49,846 bases of DNA from Desulfosporosinus hippei DSM 8344 (GCF_900100785.1 NZ_FNCP01000031.1:1-49846); one strand, 5' to 3'; shown: positions 7,494 through 17,290, numbered from the stretch's first letter. Numbers and translations: made by a program. The notes: a model not told the origin generated them from the sequence alone.

Positions 7494-10460
7494 TTAATGT
7501 AAAGGTAGTGGTGTCGAAGAACGATCCACAAGATACATTAACGATTGATAGCTTATTCCGCTATGTAACGATAGCCCTATCTCACATGTTCTGCTATTAG
7601 AATAACCTGAAGTACAGCCCTTCGGAAGTGAGGGTTTAAGCCCAGCCAAGGCGGAACGATTCAGTTCAGGGTATGAGAATCCCTTATCCCCTGCAAATCC
7701 GCAACAATGCACATCATCCGGCATCACTACTTTTTCTGCACAGGCCTCTGCTATGGCTTTAAATTTGTCACTGAGATGCATTTTTACGGAACTACAGGTT
7801 ACATGAACAGCCACAGTCTCAGGAAGCTTTCTTAATTTCAAGCGATTAAGCAAGAAATCATGGGTAAACTCTACGGAATCATGCAGCTCAATTCCAGATT
7901 TAAAAGCTCGTTTCATCCGATAGAGACAGGGGCTGGTGTCGCAAAGAATGGGGTATTTTCCATTTTCACTGGCTTGGAGCAGTACTTTCTCAAGCTCCTC
8001 ACTTTTCTCATCAGCAATATCGAAGAAACCTTTACTTTCCCAGGGCATACCACAGCACAGGTTATCCATGTTTGGTGGGTAGATAACTTCATATCCAGCT
8101 TTGTCCAATATAGAACTCATCACTTCGTGAAGAGGTCTTTGATCCCTATCCTTACGAGCAGGACCCATAGAGCGGCTAATACAGCTCGGAAAATAGACTA
8201 CCTTTAAGAGGTCTGGGTTCATCGAAGCCGTTCCAGACGAGTTCATACCCCGTGTTGAATTGCCGGCTGGCATCTTGGGATTAGAGCCCCGGCCAGGCAT
8301 CCAAGGGTTCCAGTTGGGAATTCGATTCTTTGTGAGGGTGTGAGCCTTTGTTGCCAGTGTATCCATCAATCCAGTTCCCAGTAGTGAATGGGCAACATCT
8401 ACGGCACCAAGTCCAAAGCGCATAAAAGTAGTAACCCCATTCATATTTTTGGACAGACGTTGGGCGATATAGCGAGCGGTGGGCGTAATGGCCTGTGAAC
8501 GCAGGTATTTAGAATTATCTCCGGTATTAATGGAAAGGGGACATGCTTTGGCACAGAGTCCGTCTGTAGCACAGGTTGCATTGCCGGCGTAGTCATAATC
8601 CTTAAGTAAACGCATTAAACGCTGGGGTTCTTTTCCTGTCCGTTTCAGAAAGGATATTTCACGTTGCAGGATAATCCTCATTCGCGGGGTTGTCGTAATA
8701 TTCTTTGAGGGGCAGATATCTTGACAAAAACCACAGTTTGTACAGCGATCAATAGTTTCATGAGACTCTGGCATCATTTTTAGGTCTTCCAGATATACGT
8801 TCTGATTATCATTGATAACCACTCCGGGATTTAACAAACCACGAGGATCAAAGGCGGATTTTATCCGTTTCATGAGCTGATATGCCTTACTCCCCCATTC
8901 CAGCTCCACAAAAGGCGCCATATTCCGACCGGTGCCATGTTCGGCCTTCAATGAGCCATCATATTTTTTGACAACCAGTTCATTGACCTCGTTCATGAGT
9001 CCTGCATATCGGTCAATTTCTTCTTTCGTCTCAAACTTTGGTGTGAAAATAAAATGCCAATTCCCATCTAAAGCATGACCGTAAATAATAGCATCCACAT
9101 AGCCAAATTTGTTAAGAATATTTCTTAGATCCAGTGTGGCCTCGGCTAATCTTTCCAAAGGAAAAGCTACATCTTCAATAATTACCGCTGTACCTTGTTC
9201 TCGTACTCCACCCACTGCAGGGAAAATCCCTTTGCGAATCTTCCAATAAGTTTCATACTCAGATTTTATGGTTGTAAAGTCAATCGGCAAAACTGTTGTA
9301 ATTACCTTAAGACGTTCTTTAACTTCGCCAATCCGTTTTTCAAGAACCTCCCGATTTTCTGCACGAACCTCCACTAGGAGTGCGGTTGCCGTTTCCGAAA
9401 GAGTTCTCAAGTAATTGGGCATACCCGGCTCCTCTTCCATGGTTTTAAGGGAAGCTCTGTCCATCATCTCAGCAGCCGACACCAGATCCCGATTCAGCTT
9501 CATTACAGCTCGACAGGCATGATCCATATCAGGATATATAATTAAGGCAGATGCTTTATGATCATGTTCAATAACTGTTTTATAGGTTATTTGAGAGATA
9601 AACCCTAAAGTTCCTTCCGAACCAATCATAACATGCTTAATAATCTCAATAGGATCCTCATAGTCAACAAAGGCATTTAGACTATAGCCTGTAGTATTCT
9701 TAATCTTATACTTTTTTTCAATCATCATAGTTAGCTCCGGGTCAGCCTTAAGCTCATCCCGAATGCTCTCTATTTGTAGGATAAGCTCCGGCTTGCTCTG
9801 AAGAAAGGCTTTACGAGAATTAGGATCTGCTGTATCAAGAATCGTTCCATCGTCAAAAATGATGCGCATATCTTCAACTGTTTTATAGCTATTATCTGCA
9901 GTACCACAGCACATACCGCTGGCATTATTGGCGGCTATCCCACCTATCATGCAATGATCGATGGACGCCGGATCCGGGCCTATCTTCCTGCCATATGATT
10001 TTAAGTACCGGTTTGCCTCTACTCCGAGAATCCCCGGTTCGAGGGTGATTTTCTTTCCTTCTTCCAAAACATCATAGTGCCGCCACGCTCCTTGAACCAT
10101 GAGTAAGACAGAATCGGTTAGAGCTTGCCCCGATAAACTAGTCCCTGCACATCTAAAAGTAACTGGTGTGTTAAGATTCTGCGCAATCTTTAAAATTGCC
10201 GACATTTCATCATTATTAAGAACCTTAACCACAACTTTAGGAATTAACCGATAAAAACTGGCGTCAATGCCAAACCCTAAAGTATAAAGTGGATCAATAA
10301 AGACCCGCTGGTAGGGAATGAACCGGGTTATTTCTCGGTAAAACTCTTGATAAGCTTTAGGAAGCGAGCCCAGATCCTCTTGTTTATAGGAAAGATTGCG
10401 TGGGTCTTTAGGATTTAAAGGATATAATATTTGTCGTGTGCCGCTACGTCGATGAGTCAA
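7494..10460 (-). CDS. FAD-linked dehydrogenase fused to Fe-S and CCG domains (D-lactate/2-hydroxyacid type)
   Basis: A 988-residue fusion of the GlcD-GlpC type. The N-terminal half (about 60-540) has a PP-loop FAD-binding domain (RCAGTSLSGQ, GPDPAS..GGIAANNASG, GSEGTLGFI) and the VAO-type C-terminal domain ending GHALDGNWHF..KAEHGTGRN. Around residues 575-650 are two 4Fe-4S motifs, CTNCGFCQDICP and CATDGLCAKACP. The C-terminal third has two CCG (heterodisulfide-reductase-like) motifs, NLCCGMPWESKG and HCCGFAGDKG. Such proteins oxidise D-lactate, D-2-hydroxyglutarate or similar acids and pass electrons to quinones or an electron-transfer partner; which applies here is unknown. I place the start at TTG 10460, 8 bases after AAAGGAG, because the GTG at 10469 overlaps that site. 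No lactate permease or EtfAB is adjacent. Confidence 0.88.
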   Translation of the reverse strand: MTHRRSGTRQILYPLNPKDPRNLSYKQEDLGSLPKAYQEFYREITRFIPYQRVFIDPLYTLGFGIDASFYRLIPKVVVKVLNNDEMSAILKIAQNLNTPVTFRCAGTSLSGQALTDSVLLMVQGAWRHYDVLEEGKKITLEPGILGVEANRYLKSYGRKIGPDPASIDHCMIGGIAANNASGMCCGTADNSYKTVEDMRIIFDDGTILDTADPNSRKAFLQSKPELILQIESIRDELKADPELTMMIEKKYKIKNTTGYSLNAFVDYEDPIEIIKHVMIGSEGTLGFISQITYKTVIEHDHKASALIIYPDMDHACRAVMKLNRDLVSAAEMMDRASLKTMEEEPGMPNYLRTLSETATALLVEVRAENREVLEKRIGEVKERLKVITTVLPIDFTTIKSEYETYWKIRKGIFPAVGGVREQGTAVIIEDVAFPLERLAEATLDLRNILNKFGYVDAIIYGHALDGNWHFIFTPKFETKEEIDRYAGLMNEVNELVVKKYDGSLKAEHGTGRNMAPFVELEWGSKAYQLMKRIKSAFDPRGLLNPGVVINDNQNVYLEDLKMMPESHETIDRCTNCGFCQDICPSKNITTTPRMRIILQREISFLKRTGKEPQRLMRLLKDYDYAGNATCATDGLCAKACPLSINTGDNSKYLRSQAITPTARYIAQRLSKNMNGVTTFMRFGLGAVDVAHSLLGTGLMDTLATKAHTLTKNRIPNWNPWMPGRGSNPKMPAGNSTRGMNSSGTASMNPDLLKVVYFPSCISRSMGPARKDRDQRPLHEVMSSILDKAGYEVIYPPNMDNLCCGMPWESKGFFDIADEKSEELEKVLLQASENGKYPILCDTSPCLYRMKRAFKSGIELHDSVEFTHDFLLNRLKLRKLPETVAVHVTCSSVKMHLSDKFKAIAEACAEKVVMPDDVHCCGFAGDKGFSYPELNRSALAGLKPSLPKGCTSGYSNSRTCEIGLSLHSGISYQSLMYLVDRSSTPLPLH

Positions 10461-10541
10461 ATCAGTCACTCCTTTCAGACAAGTTTATTTTCTAGTCTTT
10501 GCAAACTTAAGACGTCCAATTCTTCATCAGCATTTTCTTAG

Positions 10542-10587
10542 GCAAAAAAACAGATAGCAGCCTGTATGAAGCAGGACTGCTATCTGT
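10542..10587 (-). terminator. Terminator of the sensor kinase gene
   Basis: ACAGATAGCAG (10550-10560) pairs with CTGCTATCTGT (10577-10587), with an inner CCTG/CAGG helix. On the minus strand a run of T (10550-10544) follows, ending the kinase transcript before the dehydrogenase gene. Confidence 0.85.
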
Positions 10588-10651
10588 TGAAATCAAGACT
10601 TGAGCTCTATTACTATCTCTATTACTATCCCTATTGCTTACTCACTCATTT

Positions 10652-12037
10652 CTAATTCCGATCATCTAATTTAAAGTAAACATAAAAGGTAGAACCAGAA
10701 GGACTGGTTTCAACACTTATCCTTCCATTGTGTCGAGAAACTATGCCGTAACATACAGCTAATCCTAAACCTGTGCCTTTTTCTTTCGTTGTATAAAATG
10801 GTGTACCTAGTTTTTTAAGCACAATTTCTTCAATACCTGTACCTTCATCGGATACAACTAGGACTACTTCACCGTTTGAAGAATATGTTCTAATGCTAAC
10901 CTGTCCGCCACTAGACATTGCCTCGAATCCATTTCGAACAAGATTTAATAACAATTGGCGAATTTCCTGTACATCGAGTTGTAAATCCGAGACATCATTG
11001 AGCTCGGCATTCAGTAATTTGTCATTATTTTGTGCGTCCGCCTGAAGAAGGGGTAATGTCGAGATAACTATGTCATTAATATTGTGGCATTCCAACGCAG
11101 TTGGTTTGTTACGAGTTATGGAAAGAAACTCTGTGAGAATGGAATTGGCACGATCTAGTTCTTCTATCATGATATTGAAGAATTCCTTGTCTCTTGATCC
11201 TTGTTTATCCTTAAGCAGTTGCAGAAAGCCTTTGACGGTAGTCATTGGATTTCTTACTTCATGACTGATACTAGCCGCCATTTCACCAATTAAATTCAAC
11301 TTTTCAAGTCGTGCCATCTCGGACTCAGTACGTTTACGTTCAATGATTTCCTTTTTAAGCAAATCATTAGCAACTTGCATTTCCCTTGTCCGCTCTAGGA
11401 CCAAATCCTCAAGATAATGGTTTTGCAGCAAATTCCGTAGCTTATATTTAAGAAGCACAGTCGATAAAAAATAAGCAATCACAACTAATAAAAAAACATC
11501 TAGATAATGACCAAAGCTTAAATAAGGATCCTCTTGACTAATGGTTAAGCATATCATGAAATTAATACAGGACAGTCCATACAAAAATGCAGCAATCTTT
11601 GACTTTAAATTATACAATATGGCAACTGAATAGCATGCAATGAGGTATACATTATTGGGTCTATTGATCTCCAATGATACCCAACCAGATATAACTGCTG
11701 AATAATTCAATGCAAAAAAAGCAAAAAGTATGACATACAATTTATGAAATAAAGTTATCTCGCTTGTAGAGTGAGCAGTGACCTTGTAAGTAACTAAAAT
11801 AGACATGAGCGTCACGAAACCTAAAACAATATGGCTGTAAAACACATAATAATAGCCATCACTAATTGCCCAGAGGCCTTTTGCTCTGTTATTAAAATCA
11901 ATCATAAGAAAAATGAGATTAGCTAAGAATAAGATAATAGCAAATTGTCTGGTTCGATTATAGTTATCGCAACTTATGATTCCATCAATAGCAGTTTCCG
12001 CATTCTTATCAAGAGGTTGTAGTTGAAACAGACCCAT
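10652..12037 (-). CDS. Membrane sensor histidine kinase
   Basis: A 461-residue kinase. Residues about 32-200 hold six hydrophobic spans with short loops, followed by a coiled coil (about 205-245). The phospho-acceptor is H259 in SISHEVRNPMTTVKGF, the HisKA form seen in sporulation and NtrB-like kinases. The ATPase domain shows the N box (LVRNGFEAM), G1 (DEGTGI) and G2 (GTGLGLAVCYG). No response regulator lies beside it, as is usual for orphan kinases that feed Spo0A, but that link is only inference. A 38-residue micro-ORF ends 28 bp upstream and is probably in the same transcript. Confidence 0.88.
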   Translation of the reverse strand: MGLFQLQPLDKNAETAIDGIISCDNYNRTRQFAIILFLANLIFLMIDFNNRAKGLWAISDGYYYVFYSHIVLGFVTLMSILVTYKVTAHSTSEITLFHKLYVILFAFFALNYSAVISGWVSLEINRPNNVYLIACYSVAILYNLKSKIAAFLYGLSCINFMICLTISQEDPYLSFGHYLDVFLLVVIAYFLSTVLLKYKLRNLLQNHYLEDLVLERTREMQVANDLLKKEIIERKRTESEMARLEKLNLIGEMAASISHEVRNPMTTVKGFLQLLKDKQGSRDKEFFNIMIEELDRANSILTEFLSITRNKPTALECHNINDIVISTLPLLQADAQNNDKLLNAELNDVSDLQLDVQEIRQLLLNLVRNGFEAMSSGGQVSIRTYSSNGEVVLVVSDEGTGIEEIVLKKLGTPFYTTKEKGTGLGLAVCYGIVSRHNGRISVETSPSGSTFYVYFKLDDRN

Positions 12038-12065
12038 GCAATGAGCTCCTATCTACCAACAAAAT

Positions 12066-12182
12066 TCAGGTTGTTTTAACGACTCTTTCAGGTTTATCAC
12101 AATCATTGTCGCCAATGAACAAAGGCTCAAGTCCTATATCGGCTAGAATAGTTTCAATTACATGCTTTTCTTGTGCAGTCAT
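12066..12182 (-). CDS. 38-residue micro-ORF ahead of the kinase
   Basis: A short reading frame starting MTAQEKHVIETIL and containing IGLEPLFIGDNDCDK, ending RVVKTT. GGGAGGAG lies about 5 bases before the ATG, which is why I accept it despite its size. It is acidic at the centre, has one cysteine and no membrane span. It lies 28 bp upstream of the sensor kinase in the same direction. It might be a small kinase modulator or a translated leader; it does not carry the Spo0E signature. No homologue is known to me. Confidence 0.55.
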   Translation of the reverse strand: MTAQEKHVIETILADIGLEPLFIGDNDCDKPERVVKTT

Positions 12183-12457
12183 ATTCTCTCCTCCCAATAT
12201 ACCTGACTATTTTGAATTTTCATATTAAATCAGACCATATTATTGTAATCCAAGAAAGGGTATAGATAAAGCGAAATCTTTGTCACAATTTGTAAACTTA
12301 GAGAACTAAATATATAAACCCTTAATCAATCCATAACCACTAGGTATGTAGATTTTAGCTTAATGTAGTAGTTTTAAGTTTTCTATATAACTATATATAC
12401 TCTTTAGAACTCATCTTGGTACCAAAAACGAACCCTAGTGGAGTTTCAAAAATTCTT

Positions 12458-12528
12458 ATTCTCCCTTTATTAAATAAAAATTTAAATTTTACGGCATACT
12501 TTAATTGCGAATCGTAAAAAGGGAGAAT
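12458..12528 (+). promoter_or_regulatory. 5'-UTR inverted repeat covering the Shine-Dalgarno
   Basis: ATTCTCCCTTT (12458-12468) is perfectly complementary to AAAGGGAGAAT (12518-12528), and the latter contains the GGGAG ribosome site of the next gene. The 49-base loop holds a further AT-rich palindrome. If formed, the helix would hide the ribosome site. The rest of the 12183-12535 gap is AT-rich with no supported gene. Confidence 0.5.
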
Positions 12529-12535
12529 TAAGCAA

Positions 12536-12991
12536 ATGAAGAAAGATAGGTTTGTTGCTGGAGGGATTGCAGGATTTGTAGCCAGTGTTACCTGTGATTT
12601 AGTCGGGATTACTTATAAAGCATTAGGCTGGACTGATAGGGCTTTCAACGATTACGCTACAATTGTACTTACAAATCAGATATATTCCAAGCAAGGTTTT
12701 TTGGGTCTAGTCCTATCGATAATTAGCCATGGAGCTGTGTGTATGATGCTTGGTGTAGTCTTCGCCTATTTATTATTGTTTACTTCAAGTAATTATTTAT
12801 ATCTAAAAGGTTTAGGATACAGTTTAGCTATTTGGTTATTACTTAACACATTTGGTACATTACTAAAGCTTCCTCTTTTTATAAATATGCCCCTTAACGT
12901 AGCATACTCAACACTTTCTACTGCGCTAATCTATGGGCTAATGGTTTCTTTTACCCTAAAGTTCATTGATAAAAGAATGCACTTGCTCTAA
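12536..12991 (+). CDS. Hypothetical four-span membrane protein
   Basis: A 151-residue hydrophobic protein starting MKKDRFVAGGIAGFVASV, with spans at about 8-25, 55-85, 92-115 and 120-143. GGGAG is 10-15 bases upstream. I do not recognise the family. Its ribosome site lies in an inverted repeat, suggesting control of translation. It sits between divergently read signalling genes and is probably transcribed alone. Confidence 0.65.
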   Translation: MKKDRFVAGGIAGFVASVTCDLVGITYKALGWTDRAFNDYATIVLTNQIYSKQGFLGLVLSIISHGAVCMMLGVVFAYLLLFTSSNYLYLKGLGYSLAIWLLLNTFGTLLKLPLFINMPLNVAYSTLSTALIYGLMVSFTLKFIDKRMHLL

Positions 12992-13087
12992 GCGCCAAAG
13001 ATTTATCACAAGAATATGAATAATATTTGGAGCATTAAACCATACCAAAACAATTTGGTTATTCTCAAATGAGCAACTTTCGCGAAT

Positions 13088-13119
13088 CAAAAAATGATGT
13101 ACCTAATTCAGGTACATCA
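13088..13119 (-). terminator. Terminator of the hybrid kinase gene
   Basis: TGATGTACCT (13095-13104) pairs with AGGTACATCA (13110-13119). Read on the minus strand, a run of T follows the stem. Confidence 0.8.
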
Positions 13120-13142
13120 CTTTTCATAAGACATTAGGCACT

Positions 13143-15923
13143 CTAGTTTTTGATGCTGATCCATTTCTCCACAATTTTATAAAATGCTTCCGCATCAATT
13201 GGTTTTACTAAATAATCATCCATTCCAGCACTAAGACATTTTTCTCTATCACCAACCAGAGCGAAAGCAGTCGTAGCTATTATCGGCGTATGCTTATTTA
13301 ATGTTTTTTCCATAGCTCTGATTATTTTTGTAGTCTCAAAACCACTTATATCAGGCATTTGAATATCCATTAATATTAAATCAAAACATTGGCTTTTCAA
13401 AGTCTCAATTGCTTCAGTTCCACTTTTGGCAATCATCAAACTGATATTCTTTCGTTCACAGAGCTTTTTTATTAGAACTCCGCTTACATAATCATCTTCA
13501 ACTAATAAGGCTGAGGAATAAATTGGACTTAGGGGATTATCATTAGGGCTATAATTGTCAAACCTTTCAACATTTTGGGTTTGTGTCAAGATTACACTAA
13601 ATGAAAAATTACTCCCAACTCCAGCCTGGCTTTCCACACTAATTTCTCCATTCATCATATTAATGAGCTGTTTAGAAATCGCCAGACCTAACCCTGTACC
13701 TCCATATTTCTTAGTAACTGAATCATCACCTTGTGTAAAATAGGTAAATAACTGACCAATTTTATCCTCTTCTACTCCCATACCCGTATCTTTAATGGAA
13801 AAGAGCAGCTGCACTCTGTCCTTACATACTTTTTCTTTTAGAATAGATAGCTCAATACTTCCATGTTCAGTAAACTTAATGGCATTTCCCAAAAGATTAA
13901 AGAGAATTTGCTTCAGCCTACCTGTATCACCTAATAGCCGACTATTTATTTCATTATCTAGGAAAAATGAATAATTAAGTCCTTTACGTAAAGCTAAAGG
14001 TTGAATTATATCATTTACTTCACGGATTAACTGCCTAAAGTTAAAATCTTCAAGACACAGGTTAATTTTTCCAGCTTCTATTCGTGAAAGATCAAGGATA
14101 TCATTGATAATGTTCAACAGGTTATCGCCGCAGGTTTTAATTATTTTGGCCATTTCCTTTTGTTTACCTTCTAGATCCATAATTAACAGTTGGGCCATTC
14201 CAAGAACACCACTCATCGGTGTTCTTATTTCATGACTCATGTTTGCCAGGAACTGGCTTTTTGCTTTGTTGGCTTTCTCAGCGTCTTCCTTAGCCTGTCG
14301 TAATGATTCCTCATAAGTTTTGATCTTTGTTATATCCTCAGCAATGCCAACTCTCCGTTTAATTCCATTATTTTCATCAAATATTGGAAATGTCCTGGCC
14401 CAAATCCAGCAAATTGATCCATCGGATCGGATAATTCTGTGTTGTTCATCGAATACATAATTAGAATTTTCGTTTTGTTCTACAAAGGCTTTTAGAACTA
14501 TATCTCTATCATCAGGGTGTATGACTTGGATAAAAGATCGAGGGTTCTCATATAAGCTTTGGCAACTTCTTTCGTATACACTCTCATACGCTTGATTTAT
14601 ATAAACAAATTGCTTGCCTTCGCTAATCCAAATAACTTGTCCTAAATTTTCAGCGAGCTCTTTGAACCTTTCCTCACTCTCTTTGAGTCTAATTTCATTT
14701 AGTTTTCGCTCCGTAATATCTTGCACAACCCCATACCACCGAACAAGTTTTCCCGAGGTATCCTTATCATACTTTACCTTTTCATGAATCCATCTAACTT
14801 CGTTATCTTTTCTAACTATCCTGAGGTCTAATTTAAATTCGTTGCCGGGAGGAGGCTCCTTCAACACGTTTAGTACTATAGCTCTGTCGTCGGGATAAAT
14901 CAGCTCAATGCCGTCAGCAATAGTAGGTATAAACTCCTGTGGCTTATAGCCAAAGATTCTAAACAACTCATCCGACCAAGGATATTCTCCGGTAATAGGA
15001 TCGAACTCCCAATATCCCAAATGAGCAAACTCTTGTGCTTCCAGCAATTGTTCCTTAGTTTTCTGTAATTCCTTGGCTTGCTTTTCTATAGCTTGCTGAT
15101 ATTCCTTGTTTTCTATTTTACTAAGGACTCTCTCGGTTACATCTTCCAGTATGGAAATAATATACTTAACTTCGCCATTTTCTTCGATGGGCATTAAGGT
15201 ATTATCCCAATAACGCTGATCAGCTGATCCAAGCAATCCTTTCCTTTCAGTGATATGTAAGCTGTTATTTGAATCCACCACATTTTTCCACGATAACTCA
15301 AGCTTACGGCCTTGAAAATCCGGTAAAAAGTCCATGATTCTCAGCCCTAATAAACAATGCTTTTTCCTATAATCAACTCTCGGTAATTCAGAAGGATTTG
15401 CAACAGGTTTAATGGTTTCTAAGATATAGTCCTGGTACTTATTATTGGCTTTGAGCAGTGTAAAGTTCAGAGCAGAATAAATCCCAATCCCAACTTTATT
15501 GTCCAGAAAGAACTTACTTAAGAATAATACCTTATCGTCGAGTCTTGAATTAGCCTTTTCCTGAAATATATAAATTTTCTCTTCTGTTGTTGATCCTTGA
15601 TGTATTTCCAGTGTTACCTCTTTGGACTGATAGCTTTTTGTGAAAATAAAGCATTCTATTTGATTTAGACCCTTACACACGTCATACGTTTCAGTATTAA
15701 TCCTTAATAACTCGTAAAGTACCTGGGATATTGTTTTATCTAAAAGATCCTCTTTCGAGAAATCAGTTAATGCTAAAAAGGCCTTTCCTACTTTAACAAC
15801 TTTAGCGTTGATTGTTATTAAGCATGGCCGTATCTCGAGTTCATTTAATAAAGATTGTCTGTCATTTTTATACCTCATCAGCAAATTCCCTACTTTATCT
15901 AATTGCTTTTCGACACGATTCAT
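13143..15923 (-). CDS. Hybrid histidine kinase, four PAS-like domains, C-terminal receiver
   Basis: A 926-residue cytosolic signalling protein with no membrane span. PAS-like domains lie at about 25-120, 145-265, 296-405 and 415-535; the third and fourth carry clear PAC ends (VVQDITERK, IAEDITKI). A coiled coil joins PAS 2 to PAS 3. The HisKA box is MSHEIRTPMSG (H564), followed by the ATPase domain (LGNAIKFTEHG, DTGMGV, GGTGLGLAIS). The receiver starts near residue 810 (LVEDD), with the phosphorylated Asp in LMDIQMPD and the Lys in LVKPID. The start is uncertain because no good ribosome site precedes ATG 15923. The second PAS-like module probably senses a small ligand or redox state; its ligand is unknown. 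Confidence 0.87.
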   Translation of the reverse strand: MNRVEKQLDKVGNLLMRYKNDRQSLLNELEIRPCLITINAKVVKVGKAFLALTDFSKEDLLDKTISQVLYELLRINTETYDVCKGLNQIECFIFTKSYQSKEVTLEIHQGSTTEEKIYIFQEKANSRLDDKVLFLSKFFLDNKVGIGIYSALNFTLLKANNKYQDYILETIKPVANPSELPRVDYRKKHCLLGLRIMDFLPDFQGRKLELSWKNVVDSNNSLHITERKGLLGSADQRYWDNTLMPIEENGEVKYIISILEDVTERVLSKIENKEYQQAIEKQAKELQKTKEQLLEAQEFAHLGYWEFDPITGEYPWSDELFRIFGYKPQEFIPTIADGIELIYPDDRAIVLNVLKEPPPGNEFKLDLRIVRKDNEVRWIHEKVKYDKDTSGKLVRWYGVVQDITERKLNEIRLKESEERFKELAENLGQVIWISEGKQFVYINQAYESVYERSCQSLYENPRSFIQVIHPDDRDIVLKAFVEQNENSNYVFDEQHRIIRSDGSICWIWARTFPIFDENNGIKRRVGIAEDITKIKTYEESLRQAKEDAEKANKAKSQFLANMSHEIRTPMSGVLGMAQLLIMDLEGKQKEMAKIIKTCGDNLLNIINDILDLSRIEAGKINLCLEDFNFRQLIREVNDIIQPLALRKGLNYSFFLDNEINSRLLGDTGRLKQILFNLLGNAIKFTEHGSIELSILKEKVCKDRVQLLFSIKDTGMGVEEDKIGQLFTYFTQGDDSVTKKYGGTGLGLAISKQLINMMNGEISVESQAGVGSNFSFSVILTQTQNVERFDNYSPNDNPLSPIYSSALLVEDDYVSGVLIKKLCERKNISLMIAKSGTEAIETLKSQCFDLILMDIQMPDISGFETTKIIRAMEKTLNKHTPIIATTAFALVGDREKCLSAGMDDYLVKPIDAEAFYKIVEKWISIKN

Positions 15924-16193
15924 TTATACATTCTATTTTCTACTACAAATCCCAAGTTTATTTTATGTATCACCACAAAAATCTTTTTATTCTTCCGATA
16001 TTCCCATTATTCTACTTCGATCTACAAATATCCTTCCTGTAGACTCAAGGTTCTTTAGGAAACTAAGTACTATCTCTGAAAATGGAAGCATAATTATAGC
16101 CCTTTAGTGCAACTCTGATATTCCATTATTTCTTTGTGTCAGGCGGGGTTATTGGGAATATCATGGTATATATGGCAAAAGGAGGATATGATA

Positions 16194-16271
16194 ATGTTAA
16201 TCTTTGGTTGTGGCATTGCTATTGTATCAATTGCTATTCTTATGCTCATCGCGTTGGGCATTGTATTCTAA
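16194..16271 (+). CDS. YjcZ-like spore micropeptide, 25 aa
   Basis: A single hydrophobic helix, MLIFGCGIAIVS followed by IAILMLIALGIVF. AAAGGAGG lies 8 bases before ATG 16194; an in-frame ATG at 16188 is too close. Its C-terminus matches the ends of two micropeptides at 33.1-33.3 kb (IAMGIVF, IALAVIF), so it belongs to the same paralogous set. These resemble the YjcZ family of tiny spore membrane proteins: glycine-rich start, one span, short hydrophobic end. A strong terminator follows 14 bases later. It stands alone between two leftward genes. Confidence 0.65.
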   Translation: MLIFGCGIAIVSIAILMLIALGIVF

Positions 16272-16285
16272 TCTAGCCAACAAAA

Positions 16286-16321
16286 AAACTACCCTTCTCC
16301 TTTATGGGGAGGGGTAGTTTT
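16286..16321 (+). terminator. Terminator after the 25-aa peptide gene
   Basis: A 15-bp stem, AAACTACCCTTCTCC (16286-16300) with 16306-16320, containing two G-U pairs and a 5-base loop. The 3' side ends in TTTT. Confidence 0.8.
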
Positions 16322-16365
16322 ACGATACTATCATTCCTTTAAGCAGGATGACTTTCCAGCCTTAT

Positions 16366-17097
16366 TTAATTTATGCCGTTAATTGTTAGGTTTGTCAAGG
16401 GCTTGGAACCTAAACATAAAAGTTTAAAACCAAATTTCATTAGCTGAACATCGTTATGCTTGATCTCATCTATTGCCTCTTGGTCCAAACTCAATTCTTC
16501 AAATAGGGAAGGGTTATTCAGCAATAACGTTCTAAATCTGTCCAGATCATAGCAAGCCATAAAGAAAAGCTGTTTAAGCTTTTCGTCAGTTTCCGGGTTA
16601 CCGGTAAGTTTTAAGTGGTTGGGTATTTCATTAAACCCTTGTTCAGTTTCTTCGTAAATCCCTAACCCCTGGTCTTGGAGCCAATCCTTTACGGTTTGTG
16701 TCTTTGTCTCATTTAGGCCGTGGCAATGCGAACTTTCAAAAATAAAAGAATACTTTCCACCCCCCAGCATGTCCACAGGTGCCATACGGCAGGACCAAGG
16801 TCTCTCTTGATAGACTTGACATCCTTTAGGTGTTATGAAAGGACATCTTAGTTTATTGTCCTTGGACATGTCTATTTGTACAATGGTCAAGCCAGTATTA
16901 GGCACTTGTACCTTAAGTGTGTACTCCTTCAGAAAATCTTCTGAAGAAAGGTTGAGGAAATTTTTCATCCGGAGAACATCATATGGAGAGAGATAAATAT
17001 TGATGTCCCGGCAACATGTCTTAAAGCACTCCAGTCCATCGTGACAATGGAATGCAAACTTACTGTCTTCATTTAGAACTAAATGTCGGTGATTCAT
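16366..17097 (-). CDS. YkgJ-family cysteine-cluster protein
   Basis: A 243-residue protein of the YkgJ / zinc- or iron-chelating family. The conserved cysteines appear as CHDGLECFKTCCRD near the N-terminus, then LRCPF, GCQVYQERPWSCRMAP and a later CHG, the usual order of CxxxCCxx, CxxL, C.IY..RP..CR. The start at 17097 follows AAGGGGGGC; the TTG at 17115 would include that site in the gene. The family binds a metal ion or cluster and its cellular role is not settled. The C-terminal 90 residues are helical and not obviously related to the family core. Confidence 0.82.
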   Translation of the reverse strand: MNHRHLVLNEDSKFAFHCHDGLECFKTCCRDINIYLSPYDVLRMKNFLNLSSEDFLKEYTLKVQVPNTGLTIVQIDMSKDNKLRCPFITPKGCQVYQERPWSCRMAPVDMLGGGKYSFIFESSHCHGLNETKTQTVKDWLQDQGLGIYEETEQGFNEIPNHLKLTGNPETDEKLKQLFFMACYDLDRFRTLLLNNPSLFEELSLDQEAIDEIKHNDVQLMKFGFKLLCLGSKPLTNLTINGIN

Positions 17098-17290
17098 AAA
17101 ATTGCCCCCCTTCAATCCTTTACTATTATAAATTATCTCTTGAGGATAAGATAGTGATTTAACCGGTTCTCCATTATCTTTAGCTGTACGGTTTAACGTT
17201 AAAAACTAGGTTTTTTAATCGTTAATAAAGAATTTATATTTCCAATCTTTTATTAAGTCGATGAATTTATCCGTTAGCATTGGATAATAG

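Noticed and set aside
17193-17225. AT-rich inverted repeat upstream of the nucleoside importer
   Set aside because: TTAACG..CGTTAA with A/T arms could be an operator or terminator, but pairing is mostly A-T and imperfect, and no known operator is matched.
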